Part shown: one piece after another, positions 32,133 through 44,533 of the stretch | Numbering within the stretch: the stretch's first letter is position 1 | Layout: each line of letters starts with the position of its first letter | Source: Schizochytrium sp. TIO01 | Taxonomy: Eukaryota; Sar; Bigyra; Thraustochytrida; Thraustochytriidae | Assembly (NCBI GenBank): GCA_004764695.1 | Contig: SMSO01000036.1 | Coordinates: 206,001 to 270,000, forward strand | DNA: 64,000 bases | Direction: 5' to 3' | Translations under genes and position numbers: made by a program | The notes under the pieces: model-generated | Databases searched by the model: none | Seen by the model: the letters and a program-made list of their open reading frames with translations, nothing else | What the model was told of the DNA's origin: nothing

Positions 32133-33365
32133 AAAGTATTCAATATATAGCGACTCTATGGTGGTAGGTAGATAGTGATTTTTGGGAGAGATACGAGCTT
32201 GCCAAGAACCAGCACCCGCCTTGTCGGACAGCTACACATTCATATTTCACGGACGTTGAAAGCCAACGGAGTACCACTTTGCAATAGTTAACCACTCCAC
32301 AATTAGCTCAAAGAATATCGATACACCTTATCATGGCCTTGAAGTTCGAAGGCTTTCAAGAAGTTCGAAGGCTCGATTCTTTTTCGCAATTGAGTGAGAC
32401 CTCTGTGACTCTTAGATGATAGGTAGCTGGATAGAATAGGCACCTCAGATACTGTATACTTCTATCGTGAGAAATAAAAAGATGGAACCGTTAGAGAACC
32501 ACCGCCGAACTAGTTTTGCTGTCCCCAGCTAAATCCGAAGGTAGCTTTGCATGCACCACAGATTCTTTCTTTTGGACTTTGTGATAGTGCTGGACCACCG
32601 TAGCTTCGCGCAGAGTTAAGTACACTGTTTCATTTAGGGCGCGCTTGTCCTCCTTCGGTTTGTAACGGAATGGAGCAAACGATTCTTATGTTTTGGAATA
32701 CAAGACACTCAACCTCGTTTTGCTTGTTTTGTTTGTGCTTCTCCTTATCATATTGCCACTATCTAATCCGAATTTTTCAGAGCTGGAGACACTAAAGTAA
32801 TTTTTATTGCAGACTGAAAGTCCTCTCGTAAGAACAAAGCCTCGAATGAATGAAAGAATGAATAAATGAACGCATGATTAGAATCAGCATTACAATCATG
32901 ATCACCACTCTACTAGTTCACAACCAACGCAACCTGTACTTGAACTTCAGCTTATCAAGAGTTTCAACCCACAAATCATTTAGCCTTGAAGACCTTGTTC
33001 AAGACCTTGAGCATATCAAGAACTTCAACCCATGAAGAACTTGAACACACCAAGAAAATGAACTCCCAATATGTAGAGAACTTGGACTTGATGTATTAAC
33101 CCTTTCTCTTGAGCGGGTGAGCGTTCTTTCTGCTCCTCAAAATAAGGGACCACTGCAAAGTCTCGGAGAACAGCGCGTGCTCTGCTGCCTTTATCCCCTG
33201 GCCCAGGCCTTTCCCTCGCTCCTTGACCGGTCAATCTGCAGCCTCTTACCCCTTGCATGCACTTTTATGCTCCCGCACGAGTTCGGGGTGGTCTTCTCGC
33301 ACGCACGCCGCCCGTGACGAGACCCCAGCCGCTCAGCAGGTTCACCAACACGAAAAGGCACGAGG
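32133..33365. other. intergenic with degenerate short repeats
   Basis: GAAGTTCGAAGGCT occurs twice, 18-19 bp apart, near 32341-32375. CAAGA(A/G)(C/T)TTCAACCCA-type words recur around 32955-33060. No gene recognised. Confidence 0.35.
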
Positions 33366-33560
33366 CATTCATTCATTCCATTCATTTATTCATTCTATGA
33401 ATTCATTCTATGAATTCATTCATTCATTCATTCATTCTATGATTCATTCATTCATTCATTCAATAAGTTCATTTTATAAATTCATTCTATAAAGTTCATT
33501 CTATGAATTCGTTCTATAAGTTCATTCTATAAGTTCATTCCATCAACTCATTCTTATAAT
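33366..33560. repeat. degenerate (ATTC)n minisatellite
   Basis: About 195 bp built from ATTC tetramers interrupted by TATGA, TATAA and AAGTT words, so that a higher-order unit of about 16 bp (ATTCATTCTATGA-like) is visible. Confidence 0.85.
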
Positions 33561-33689
33561 TCCATTTACACATTCGCATGCCTGGTTCGACCTGACATTT
33601 CCGCGCGCGCCCTGCGGGTACCCGGAACTCCTGGAACTGCTATTACCGCTAATGTCCCGTGCCACTCATACCAGACATCTCTGTCCTTC

Positions 33690-34290
33690 AACATTAAAAT
33701 AATGACGTCATGCGCGGGTTCCTGTGCGAGGGAGCCTAGCGCGCGCTTGCGCCGACTTCGACTGCCGGGAGGCGGCCTCGCGAGGCCCGACGCAGGTCGC
33801 CCCTCGCTTCGCTTCGCGTGGCCGATAGCTGCTCCGCGGCCCGACAGCTGGTGCAAAGCTGGTGCAGAGCTGCCGTCGTGGAGGCTGCCGCAGAGCCCTC
33901 CCGCGTCCCGCCGGATGCCGCCGAGGCCACCTTCTCCGCGAGACGGTTTGCCTCTGTGCTGGAAAGCGAGCATTGCAGTGCAATGAACGGAGACACGTAC
34001 GAGAACAGGAAAGAGAACGGGAACGAGAACGGGAACGGGAACGGTAAAAGAACGCTCGAAAGAACGGTCCTCCGCCTTCACTCCCTTAGACACAGCTCTC
34101 TCGTGATTTGCTTCGGTCTGCTCTGCTGTGCTTTGCCTTCTGGGTTGGTTTAATTTATGCAGATGGACGTGGTGGAGGAGCTTGCGGGCTGCAGGCAGAG
34201 TTCGCAGCGCTTGTTCATCGCTGCGACTATCGCTGCGATTTGCCATACAGAGTCCAGTGCCGACTACATCTTTCATGCCTTGAGCCTCCC
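33690..34290. other. GC-rich island, open in several frames
   Basis: A GC-rich block in AT-rich surroundings, with long open frames on both strands: a 243-codon minus frame over 33566-34297 that starts at TTG, and plus frames of 94 and 111 codons, the longer starting at GTG. It contains an (ACGGGA)n-like tract near 34010-34050. Absence of ATG starts, low complexity and mutual overlap argue against a protein gene. It could be a promoter-like island or an old gene. Confidence 0.3.
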
Positions 34291-35885
34291 TTTTCAATTT
34301 AATAAACTAAACAGAGGCTATTTTAATATACATTTATTTTTAAAAATATATAAATCAAAATTCTTATTTTAAAATTTATATTCAAAGTGGTGAGGCTGCC
34401 TACGAACTACTACTTTCACACTTTTCACACTGCTCCAGTGGCCCTATTAAGGCTAGAGTTTATCGTAGCTGGGGGCCTCAGTAGTGAAACTTCCCTGTCC
34501 CGGGGTGGCGCCTAGGTAGCTACTAGCGATAGCTAGCTACTAGCTGGGCGTCATAGTAGGTAGGATTGATTGTTTGATTGTCTCGGAGTCGCGTGTTTGG
34601 ACTCCTCCCCCTCTCGCCCGCAGGAGGACTGTGGGGGTAAGTCTGCGGTACTGAGGGGATGAGTCTCCCCCGGCTGCACTGAGCGTGCGCTGGGCACGCG
34701 GTCAGAGGAGAAGGCCTCGTTTTCTTCCACTGAGGGACAGAGAAGCCGACATGTGAGGGAGGCCGGTCTCACGCATGCCCTTGGAGCCTGAATGATTGAT
34801 TGAATGAATGAATCAGTGAGTGAGGGAATGAATGAAGGACTTCTTCGTACATCGAAAGTTAGTTCGAGCTTCTGTTCACAACCTTGATCTAGAGAGATTA
34901 GAACGCAGCCATCCTCTGCTTTTCTGTAGAGGGCGGCTTATTACTTGTTAATCCAGTCTAAACATACATTTCTTTTACAGTAAAATTACTGAACATATCA
35001 ATTTGTATAAAATATCTTTTAAAACGCAGGTACCGATGTTATGAATAGAGGAACAGAGAGCATAGAACAGCATAGAACAGAACGGCGAGCAGAGGTACAC
35101 ATATATAAATAAGGTGGAGAGCGAGACCTCTCCAGGCACCGCACATGCCATCTATGCAAGCAAGCAAGTTGCATGAAGAGCCAAACAAACGAGAGGACGA
35201 CGATGGCTGATGCGGCGGCGCTGGGCTTGAGAAACGAAGCCAGCCAGCCAGCCAGCCAGTGCCCTCGCAAGTACTCAAGCAGGCAAGCACCCGAGCATCG
35301 AGCATTCGAGCAAGCACGTAACGCGTAATGGTCCCTCGCACGTGCCGACTTTCTTTCCCTGTCGTCGCTTGCTTTTGCCTGCTTTCATAATATATGACAA
35401 TCAAAGAGTATCTATCGATCTGCAAGTGACTGCGAAAGCACAGTGCACGCGGCGCAAAGTGAGAACGTGGTCTCCGCTTTGAAGGTTCTTTTGTAGTATT
35501 CGTGGGATTTGTTTACAAGCGATGTTCGACTTGTTCTGAGCTCGTTCATGGTGACGAAGAGAGAGAGAGAGAAAGAAAAGAAGAGAAAAGAAGAAAAAGT
35601 AAAAGCTTTCATGCGGCGCGTGAAGAGTGAAGAGCTTTTCTGCGTGGGAGCTGTCTGGAGAGCGGGCCTGTGCAAATGGCCTATGGGGAGCGGTGGTGTG
35701 GCTGCAGTGAGGTGGAGAAGGCCGTCGCGTTGACGCGTGCGTGGGTTGCTTCATTGAGTTAGGCTGCTACCCTTGCTCGCGTGCCCCTTTTCATTAGGTT
35801 TTTAACTTTAATATTAATTTTATTTTCAATTTTAAAACTATGAGCAGCCTAATAAAAACTTCCTCTTAAAGTATGGTTGTTCTCT
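34291..35885. other. intergenic
   Basis: Contains CTAG-rich palindromic words near 34500-34550, a (CCAG)n run near 35240-35262 and a GAGA-rich purine stretch near 35555-35600. No gene recognised. Confidence 0.35.
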
Positions 35886-35930
35886 TTCTTTCTTTCTTTC
35901 TTTCTTTCTTCCTTTCTTTCAATTTCCTCT
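35886..35930. repeat. (TTTC)n microsatellite
   Basis: Around ten TTTC copies with one TTCC interruption. Confidence 0.85.
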
Positions 35931-36239
35931 TTCGCAGTTTTCCGTCGAATTCTTCTTGTTTACTTTGGTTTGGCCATCACCATCGCCAGAACAGGAGGCG
36001 CTGGGCCTTGAGTCCTCGTTCTTCCACCGCCCGTCTGTCTGCCCGTCGGCACGTCGCAGTACACGTGCTTCGATGCTCGACCCGCTTCCAACTGCACCGA
36101 CGGTGAATGTGAATGAATGAGCGAGCTCCATAAAGAGAAGGAGTTCGACGTGCCGTGCCGTGCGTGCCGGTGTGCGCTGCCTCCTATGGTAATCATTAAG
36201 GGTCACTAGCGCCAGCTCGCGCATTGAATGAAGGAGCGA

Positions 36240-36310
36240 AGGATGAATGAACTAATTCATTCATTCATTCATACATTCATTCATTCAATCATTCATTCAT
36301 TCATTCATTC
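36240..36310. repeat. (ATTC)n microsatellite
   Basis: About 15 near-perfect ATTC copies with single-base interruptions, the same motif as the tract at 33366-33560. Confidence 0.85.
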
Positions 36311-36473
36311 ACTATTTCACCTCTCTTGGACGATGATGGCTGTCATTGATCATTGAGGCCTACGGATACGATGCACATCGCCGTTGCTAAAGAGACATCA
36401 GGGCCCTCCCGGAGTGAAGGTGCAGGCCTGGGGTTTATCTTGACTCTGGCCTGTGTGGTTGAACTCGCTTCAT

Positions 36474-36510
36474 TGATTGATTGACTGACTGACTGACTGA
36501 CTGACTGACT
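36474..36510. repeat. (GACT)n microsatellite
   Basis: TTGA tetramers followed by about eight GACT copies. Confidence 0.85.
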
Positions 36511-36730
36511 GAGGAAAGAGGAAACGTCTTGAAGAACAAACAAAGAAATGGGGAAACGAGAATGTTTAGTTTCCTTTTGCCTCTTGTTGTTCTCCTTCCT
36601 CTCTGCTCGAGTGAGTGCGTGGCACAATGGGGAGAAAGCAAAAGGTGCGTGCAAAAAGCCAAAAACTTCCCAACTCTTGAGAAGTGTGAGGAGTAAATGC
36701 AATCAATCGATCCTTTGAAGCAGGAACATG

Positions 36731-36762
36731 GAGAAAGAAAGAAAGAAAGAAAGAAAGAAAGC
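36731..36762. repeat. (GAAA)n microsatellite
   Basis: Seven to eight copies of GAAA. Confidence 0.85.
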
Positions 36763-36947
36763 AAGAAACCCACCAGCTTTTGAAAAGCCAACTTAGTTTT
36801 AGCAAGCAAGCTTTCCTTCGAAGGCTGAAAAAGCGTGGGGTGCAGGTTCTGCCAGAGATCAATGGGTTAGCTCACGATGAAACAAAAAGTGGGTGCTCAA
36901 GAAGTGGTGCCTCGGTATTACTTATTCTTGTTTTTACTTTCATCATT

Positions 36948-37145
<198 letters not shown>

Positions 37146-37245
37146 TCATATAGAAGAAGTTTTAGTATTGATTGAAAGTTAATAAGTAAACAACAACCTA
37201 AAAGAGAACACCTGCCTCCATAAAAGGTGAATGATTAAAAAGAAA

Positions 37246-37302
37246 AGTGAGTGAGTGCGTGAGTGAGTGAGTGAATGAGTGAGTGAGTGAGTGAGTGAGT
37301 GA
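37246..37302. repeat. (GTGA)n microsatellite
   Basis: About 14 GTGA copies with single-base variants (GCGT, ATGA). Confidence 0.9.
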
Positions 37303-38340
37303 ATAAACAAATTGCGGGTAATTAAAATTTTAATAATTAATTAATTAATTAGTTAATCAATTAGTTACTTAGTTAATCAAGGAATGAATCAATGAATTAA
37401 TGAATCACCAGCGTCAGTCTGTCAGCAATCGCCCATCGCATTCCCGCTCAAGCGTCCTCCAGGTCGCCCTTGGCTCCGCCGCCGCCGCTCCGCCCCTAGC
37501 AGCAGCGACGCTCTCCGGACCAGGTAGCTCGAAGCTTCTCTGCCTCGTGCTCGCTTGCCTGCCTGCCCGCCTGCGAGAAGAGGGAAGGGCCGCTGTGATT
37601 GGCGCGTCCTCAGACTTCACTCATTTAGTTCCCTTTTTCTCTTTGCTTTCTTTTACCTCTCTTTGTTTCTTTTCTTAGTTCCTTTCTCTTTTCTTACGAG
37701 AAGACTGACCGCCTCGCAGCTGGTCTCTCCTCCGTCGAGCGAGCGAGCGAGCGAGCAAAACCCAAAGGTAGCAGCAGCGGCTCCGCCTCTTGGCACCGAC
37801 AGCTTTCCTCTATTCTCGCAGCAGCGCAGGTCCAGGCCCAGGCCTCTTCTCTGCAGCTCTCGAGCACGCGTGCCACCTCCTGAGTGAGTGAGTGAGTGAG
37901 CCGTGACTGATTACACTATCTCGAGCACGTTCATCACCGGTAGCACATAAACTATCTGCAAACGGAGATAAGCTTCTTCAGCTTGCCAACAATCCCTCAT
38001 CCTCGGCGTATCGTCCATCGAGAAACTAACTCGCTGGCCGAACGAAGGGAGGTGACCTTTATTGATTATATAGTCACGGCACCTGTGACGCAGAGCTTCT
38101 CATATTCTCGTTGTGGGCACGTACGTGACGAAGAGTGGCGAACTTAAGTCGCTGTTCTGTCTTGTGTAAATCAGGGTCAAGCTAGCTAGATATTGCGAAA
38201 TATCTGCATCGTCTTCGATCCCTCAAACCTGTATCTTTGATCGACCGTTGTAGCAAGTATAGGGCATAAATAGCGCAAGATCGAATTTGCGCTTCGCCAA
38301 TCCTCTAAAAACCAAATATATAGCGTGAACTAGCGATACT
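37303..38340. other. 5' flank of the 310-aa gene, with a GC-rich island
   Basis: 37400-37890 is GC-rich and contains a (GCGA)n run near 37738-37756 and a second (GTGA)n run near 37880-37900. Its open frames overlap in several phases and look random. 37900-38340 should contain the promoter and leader of the gene at 38341. Confidence 0.4.
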
Positions 38341-39273
38341 ATGTTCGCACGGAAACTCGGTTACGGCTACGAAGGAAGCGTTAAGCGAGTGAAACGGAGC
38401 TTCGGCCGCGGCATTCCCTTCGAGCTTGAAACTCGCAAACGCCAAGCCGTCACCTGTGGCCTGCCCAAGCTCGAAGCTAGCGAGCAGGAGCAGAAGAAGC
38501 AATCCGCCAATATGGAGGCCAAGACTAACTCGACCAAAGCTCAGCAGCAGCAGCAAGATGAGCGCACTGAGTCTCAGCCGCGCGAGGACAAGGTTCTCTC
38601 GGGTAAGCCTGCTCCCACTGTGTACATGCGCGAGTCTCGCCTGCAGCGACCCCAGATTCGTAAGTCCAAATCCATCTGCTTTGCAGAGGGTACCAAGACC
38701 TGGATGGGCCTCCGCAGGGAGTGCCACTACTTGGACGAGCTCTTGCATGAGTTTTTCGTCCTTGGACACCAGTTCTCATCCGTTGATGTCCTTCGTCTTA
38801 TTGGCATGGATGCACAGCTTATTGGTGGTGTCCACAACCTCCTTGATGACCTTTGCTCAAGGATAATCCAGTTCTCCAAGTCCGATGAGGACGGAGTGCC
38901 TGTCCTGATCCAGGGCGGTGGTCGTGGAATGAAGGTCACTCTCTTCCACCACCCATACCTTGTTAGCCTTCAGCGTGTCGTGGCCGAAGCCGAGCGTGTT
39001 GCAGCTCTTGGCTTTTCTCTTGGTGGAGACTCGCCTCGTGCTGACTCTGACGAGGAAGACGTCGATTCAAAGAGCGCCAACGAAAGCAACAATACTGTGG
39101 AGGACCGCAAGACCCTCTCTAGCTTGCGCAACGTTCGCATCGAAGATCCTTCAGACGATGTTAACCCTCAGGCCATGGAGGAATCTTTTGATGATAACCA
39201 GTCCCACCCTGCCAGAGATAATCAAAGCAACATTATGATGGGCTCTCAGCAGCCCCAAGTGCTCACTGCATAG
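38341..39273 (+). CDS. unrecognised 310-aa protein with IxF motif and acidic tail
   Basis: An intact ATG-to-TAG frame, GC-rich with strong third-position bias, unlike its flanks. Residues 1-105 are basic, then Gln-rich. RKSKSICFAEGTKTW (107-121) resembles a phosphatase-1 docking site (basic-x-I-x-F). Residues 125-228 look folded, with alternating helices (LDELLHEFFVLGHQF) and a glycine-rich IQGGGRGMKV segment. ADSDEED (234-240) starts an acidic, Ser/Asn-rich C-terminus. The same order (basic-V/I-x-F, a Trp 7-8 residues on, then ADSDEED 120-130 residues later) occurs in the 234-aa protein at 10830. No known family recognised. Confidence 0.85.
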   Translation: MFARKLGYGYEGSVKRVKRSFGRGIPFELETRKRQAVTCGLPKLEASEQEQKKQSANMEAKTNSTKAQQQQQDERTESQPREDKVLSGKPAPTVYMRESRLQRPQIRKSKSICFAEGTKTWMGLRRECHYLDELLHEFFVLGHQFSSVDVLRLIGMDAQLIGGVHNLLDDLCSRIIQFSKSDEDGVPVLIQGGGRGMKVTLFHHPYLVSLQRVVAEAERVAALGFSLGGDSPRADSDEEDVDSKSANESNNTVEDRKTLSSLRNVRIEDPSDDVNPQAMEESFDDNQSHPARDNQSNIMMGSQQPQVLTA

Positions 39274-40238
39274 TTGAGGTGAGGGCCAGGTTCTGTTGTT
39301 TATGACTAATATTTACACCCCCAAAATATACTTCCCACACAGTGGAAGCGCTTCCCCATATATACTCTCTAAATCTTTGTGTTCATTTTCCTTTTGTACT
39401 ACTCAGCCTCATATCTGTTTTAAATATTCCTTGTTAACAATATGCTTCTAGGCCTGCACAGAATTATTCATGACTTTTGTAGATTTGAGTAATGGAAAAA
39501 TAAATAATGATAAATAGTAATAACGTGAAAAAAAATTATCCCAAGATAGAATCACAACCAATGAGGAGAGCAGCAATGCCAAGTCATGTCTGCAAAGCAG
39601 AGTGTTTGTTGGATTCTTATTCTTCACTTTTTCATTTGGTAAGGAAGGTAGAAGTATTGCTACACATCAGTTATTAAAAAGTAAAAGATCAATATTTGAT
39701 TCGAGTACACCATCTCGAAACCAACTTTTAGAAGTTTGATTTTATAGTAAACAATTCAGAAGGTCCGCCCATACATTAAAAAAAAAAAACATAGGGGCTT
39801 TTAGATATTTTTAATGTCTCTTCATCGTATCTTATCTTCTGCGTCAAGGAAAAAATGCATCTTCATTTTCAAATTATGGAGGTTTAGTTAATATAATTGT
39901 ACATCAACACGGAACCAGTGGCTCACTACGGCACGCTGTATATTTTAGAGAGCCATGTTAATAATATATCGACTAAGAACTGAAATATTTTATACACACC
40001 GAAGGTAGTGCGGTATGAGTAGCTAATCAAGTTGATTGGACGTCATTCCCATCATGGTCAACAATGTTGGAGCGTCCACATTTCCCCCTCAAACTTTGCG
40101 AGTGAGGTGAAAAGAAACTAAACACAAAGGTATTTTATCTATACTGAATCCAAAGAAAAAAGAGAATACCGGTAATCTGTGAATTTTGTACGAAAAAAAG
40201 TGATAGAAAAGGAAAAGGGAAAGGCAATAATGAAGTAT
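39274..40238. other. convergent intergenic region
   Basis: About 1 kb of AT-rich DNA between convergent stops. It contains an A11 run near 39780. No gene or RNA recognised. Confidence 0.4.
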
Positions 40239-41013
40239 CTAATTTTGTGGACGTTGAAGCTCCGCCTTGCGTTGATCGAGATGACTGACAAGGATAGGCG
40301 CAACCACTTGAAGAAAGTGATTTCGCTTCTCGAATTCCTGCTTAAGCAAGGGTTTCGCTTCATCATTGAGACCCGGATTCTGAATAACATATTGCTGTAG
40401 CTGTTGCAACTCTGACCGCACTGAATATATCTGCTCTGCGAGTTTAACCTCAAACTGCGAAATATCCCTTGAATTCATCGTAGGCAGACTATGAATAATT
40501 TGTTCAATTTCACTTCGGTTCTGGTTCAACCCATTGTCCATTTCGCTTTGCTGTTGTTGTTGTTGCTGTTGAGGTGCAGAAACAGGGGGAGGTGGAGGGG
40601 TCGACGAACGTTTCTTCTGTTGTTGACTTTTGTTCGAGATCTGCGGTTGCGCAGGCATGAGCGGTGGAGAGCCTTGAACACCTTGATGTTGCTTTGACTG
40701 CTTTAGTTGCTGCTGCTGCTGTTGGAATTGTTGTTGCTGTTGCTGCTGTTTCATAGATTGCCGATGTTGCATGAATTCGTTTAAGATGACTTGCTGCCGC
40801 TGAGGTGAAATTCCTTGTTGATCAAGAAGGAGTAACAACTGATCCGGGGTGATTGTTTCGAGGTCAACACCTAGTTGTTGCTGTTGCTCTTGCTGCATTT
40901 GCTGTTGCTGCTGTGAGCCTATTGTCGGAGGGAGAGGCGGACCACCGCCTGGGAGCTGAGGTTGGGTTGGTTTAGATTGCGTAGATGGAACTTGTTTTTT
41001 GCTGGCACCCTGC

Positions 41014-41052
<39 letters not shown>

Positions 41053-44000
41053 TGGTGGCGGTCCTTACCACTTTGTTTAACGTCTTTGGGCAGTTGTTGC
41101 GACTGCTTTGACTGTTGTTGCTGCGCTGGTGACTGTTTCTGCTGCTGTGCAGACGACCGCTCAACCTTCAAAGGGGGTTCCTGCATGCCACGCTGGTTAG
41201 CTGACTTGCGTGAGTCAAATTGTTGCTGGTGAATCTGTTGAGCAGGAGAGGCAGATCTCGAATCCTGCTGATGTTGCGAATTTGGAGATTTTGGTTTTGG
41301 AAGCTGTGATTTAGATGGAATTGGCTTCTCTTTGGTCATCGCCTGCTGCTTGAAGCGCTGGCCACGTGTAGTCGATCCCTGGGCCCTTCCGTCTGCCTGA
41401 GATTGAGCTTGTCCCATTTGCATTCTCTCGTGATCCTTCTGTTGTTGTTGCTTCTGCTGTTGCTGCTGCTGCTGGTGTTGTTGCTGTTGCTGTTGGAGCT
41501 GATGTTGTTGGAGCTGTTGCTGTTGCTGTTGCTGTTGCATCTCTGAGAGTTGCTGGCGTGCAAGGCGCTCTTGCAGATCGCTCTCTTGCTGCAGCTCTTG
41601 CTGCTGCTGATGCTTGTGTTGTTGCCTACGCTGTCTAAGTTGCTCCTGCTGTAGAGCAATAGCACGGCTTGTCTGCGTTCCCCGTTTACGCTTTCCTGTT
41701 GCAGAGCGCCCACCCCGGGCTGCCCCTGGCTCCAAAGGAGGAGGGTCAATCCCTGTAATAGGGGCTTGCACAGCCGGAGCTGCCATGACAGGGTTCTCCA
41801 TAAGTAAAGAGAGTCTATGTTTCGCCGCCTCTACCAAGCGCATCCCAGTGCTTTCGGCCTTGGCACGAATATCTGGCATGACTTCGTCCATGAGGTGGTT
41901 AAAGGCTCCACACATGTCAAAGAGTCCCTTCTTCATCAGCAGTGGTGTCTCCGTCTCGCGTCGGAGTTTGACAAGTCTCCGCATCTTCGCGCGACGCCCA
42001 GTGACAGCATAGTAAATGGCACGATCTTCGTCAGAAGCAGTTGGGAATGAGATGGGGAGAAAGTTCCCACGCGCCTTCTTTTCAGCCTCTTCAACACTCT
42101 GTAGCCTCCATACGCGTTTCAAAGTGAACCAGGACTTGACTTGGTCACTCACCCATTCAGACTCAGAGACTTTGCGAACGAGGTCACGAATGGCCCAAGC
42201 GTGCGCCTCTTCGAACTTCTCCTCCTGTGTCAAAGGTTCGCCAACAATGACGTTTTCCTCATCTCTTTCAATAGTGTTGCGATTCTTAGTTTCCTTCAAT
42301 ACACCTGATGTAGCTGGTGATGCTAACTCCTGTTTCGTAGGCGGGGCTGCTTCAGTACTGCCCTTCATTTTTTTCTTAATGGGATCTTCTGAACTCGAAG
42401 GAGTGGAGTACCCGACGGCTTTTGCAGGTTCCTTCTCCTCCATTGCAGTAGCTGCCCCCTTCTTAGGTTGAGTGTCGCTTGCACCTTTTCCGTTTGCCGG
42501 CTCCGGCTTAGCACTACTATCCACCGAATTGTCGGACTTCTCACTCTTTAAAGCTCCACTCTTTATCGACCGATCTGCCGTTTCCTCGGGCCCCTCTTCT
42601 TTAGCAGCTGAGCTTTTCTGATTCTTCTCCGTTGAGGATGTTCTTGCTGGTACTGGATTTTCTGCAACTTTTGCATCGGACCTTCTTGCAGCTGGGCTCG
42701 GGCTCCTCGATGCCCTTGAGCTCTTCTTTTTCTTGCTGCTCTTAGGAGTTTCGCTCTTTTCGCCTTCGTCCGCGTCCATGTCATTGCTCTTCTTATCTTC
42801 GTCCTTTAACTTCGTATCTTCATCGTTTTTTGCACTGCTGGACTTCTTCTCCTCATCCTCTTTTTGGTTTTTGTCATCGGCCTTGACTTTAACTGCTTTC
42901 TGAACATCGTCTCTACGTTCTTTCTCTCCTGTTGCGTCCTTTCCTTTGACCTCTTCATTAGCAAGCGTTTCATTTTCCCCCTTTACGTTTGTTGAGTCAT
43001 TTTTGGCTTGCGTTTGTCCTACTTCGGTTTCCTCCTTGGCGCTTTCTTCCGTCTCATGTTTTTTCTTGGCGGCATTGGCGAGGAGCTCCGCGAGATTCTT
43101 CGTAGCGGAGTCCTCTCCGTTCTTGGCTTCTTCCTGTGCACTGATGAACTTGGCTAGATTTGCGAGCTTGGAGTTCGCGTTGGCGTTGCTAGAGGCCATG
43201 TCAGCGCTTTTGGCAAAAGCACTTTCGTCCTTATTAATCACACCTTCCTGGCCCATGAGTTGCGCAAATTGTGCCAATTTTGACGACGGTGAAGCTGGAT
43301 TTGCGTTGTTTATGGCTCCTGCTGCAGCCGCTACCTCCCCACTCACAAGGCTCGACAGTGCTGCGAGACCACCCATACTGCCTCCGTTCTGAACCGATGC
43401 TGGCGCAGAGCTCGACGTGCTCGAAGATGAAGTGTTCGCGGAAATCGAAGGATTCGAAGAAGCTGCAGCGAGGGCCTGCAGTGCTGAGTTAGCAGCAGTA
43501 TCAGGCTTGCCGTTTGTTGCTGATGATGGGGAAGTAAGAGAGTTGAGAAGGACTTCTGGGTTTGTGTTCTTCTTGACAGTCTCCAGCAGCGAAGAGAGCA
43601 CGTTTGTATGGTCTGGGGCGGATGAAGAAGTGGAAGTTGAGGAAGACGAGGCCGCGCTTGAGGCCGCCGCTAGAGCCGCAAGAGATGCCGCTGAAGATGC
43701 TTCGCGGTTCTTCAGGTCCGACGCGGGATCGGAAAGTCCCTTGGCAGAACCGGGAACTGCGTCCTCCCGAGAGTCCTCCTGAGGCCTGAAGGCATGGCCA
43801 GCGGCTCCGCCAATGAGGCTTTTAAGCGCAGCAAGGCTAGCGCTGGCATTAGCATTAGGACCTGAAGCGGAGGAGGCGGGCGGCGAGGGAGAGGATGAAG
43901 ATGATGCATGCTGCGAGAGCTGTGACATGAGCGCCGCGGCAGACGCGAGGTCGCCGCCGAAGTGGCCCGGTGAGGCGTCGGTTGGCGTCCTTTTCAAACT

Positions 44001-44321
44001 CTGAAAACTTTGGAAACCCAGGTTGCGAAGGCCGTCAGGGCCCAGCGAAGAGGACCCTGTCGCCGCCGCCAGTGCAGCCGCCGCTAGTGCCTCCGCCGCG
44101 TCCTGCGACTTCTTCGACCCCATCCCTCCCCCAGAGGAGGTGGCCGGGGTCGCCGTCGCTGACGACGAGGATGTTGACGACGAGGACGAGGACGAGCCCG
44201 AGCCCGAGCTCGCCGCCGCCGCGGCGCGCTCTAGTACAGACGTCGCGAGACCTGCCAGCCCCGACGAGCTGGACCACGCAGGGGCTGGCGCCGCGGGCGC
44301 CCCCTCAGCGTCGCGCGCCAT
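40239..44321 (-). CDS. 1,360-aa low-complexity nuclear-type protein with polyglutamine tail
   Basis: An uninterrupted frame starting at ATG 44319-44321. Residues 1-400 are Ala/Ser-rich; 400-690 are Lys/Glu/Asp-rich with many KK/KS clusters (for example SSKKKKSSRASRSPSP); 690-845 form the only non-repetitive block, including EKFEEAHAWAIRDLV, QVKSWFTLKRVWRL and YYAVTGRRAKMRRLVKL, predicted helical and basic. 850-1360 is Gln-rich with runs up to 15 Q, ending in a helical segment (QFEVKLAEQIYSVRSEL). Such layouts are typical of transcription co-activators and chromatin or RNA-processing scaffolds, which I infer for this one; no known domain is recognised. The polyglutamine is encoded by mixed CAG/CAA codons. 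A microsatellite hairpin lies within 200 bp upstream of the start. Confidence 0.85.
41011..41054. repeat. CTG/TTG triplet run coding polyglutamine
   Basis: Fourteen to fifteen CTG/TTG triplets (CAG/CAA on the coding strand) inside the 1,360-aa gene. Mixed codons make it less prone to expansion than pure CAG. Confidence 0.9.
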
Positions 44322-44400
44322 CGCGAGAGAAGAGCCGCTGCGCCGCGCTCTCTTCTGCTCTGCCTTCTCTTTCTTTGCTCTGCTTTCGCTCTCTCTTTCT

Positions 44401-44533
44401 CTCTCATATCTCTCATATCTCTCATATCTCTCTTTACTTACTTACTTACTTACTTACTTACCTACTTATATACTTCTTAATACGTAGGTAAGTAAGTAAG
44501 GAAGTAAGTAAGGAAGTAAGTAAGTAGGTAAGT
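44401..44533. repeat. microsatellite cluster with hairpin upstream of the 1,360-aa gene
   Basis: Three perfect CTCTCATAT 9-mers (44401-44427) are followed by (CTTA)n, an 18-nt spacer and (TAAG)n with GAAG variants. The 17 bases 44449-44465 and 44484-44500 are exact reverse complements, so the tract can fold into a hairpin. It lies 80-210 bp upstream of the start codon on the minus strand, in the likely promoter or leader. Confidence 0.9.

Noticed and set aside
33566-34297. 243-codon minus-strand frame
   Set aside because: It starts at TTG, overlaps equally open plus-strand frames in GC-rich low-complexity DNA, and has no motif.
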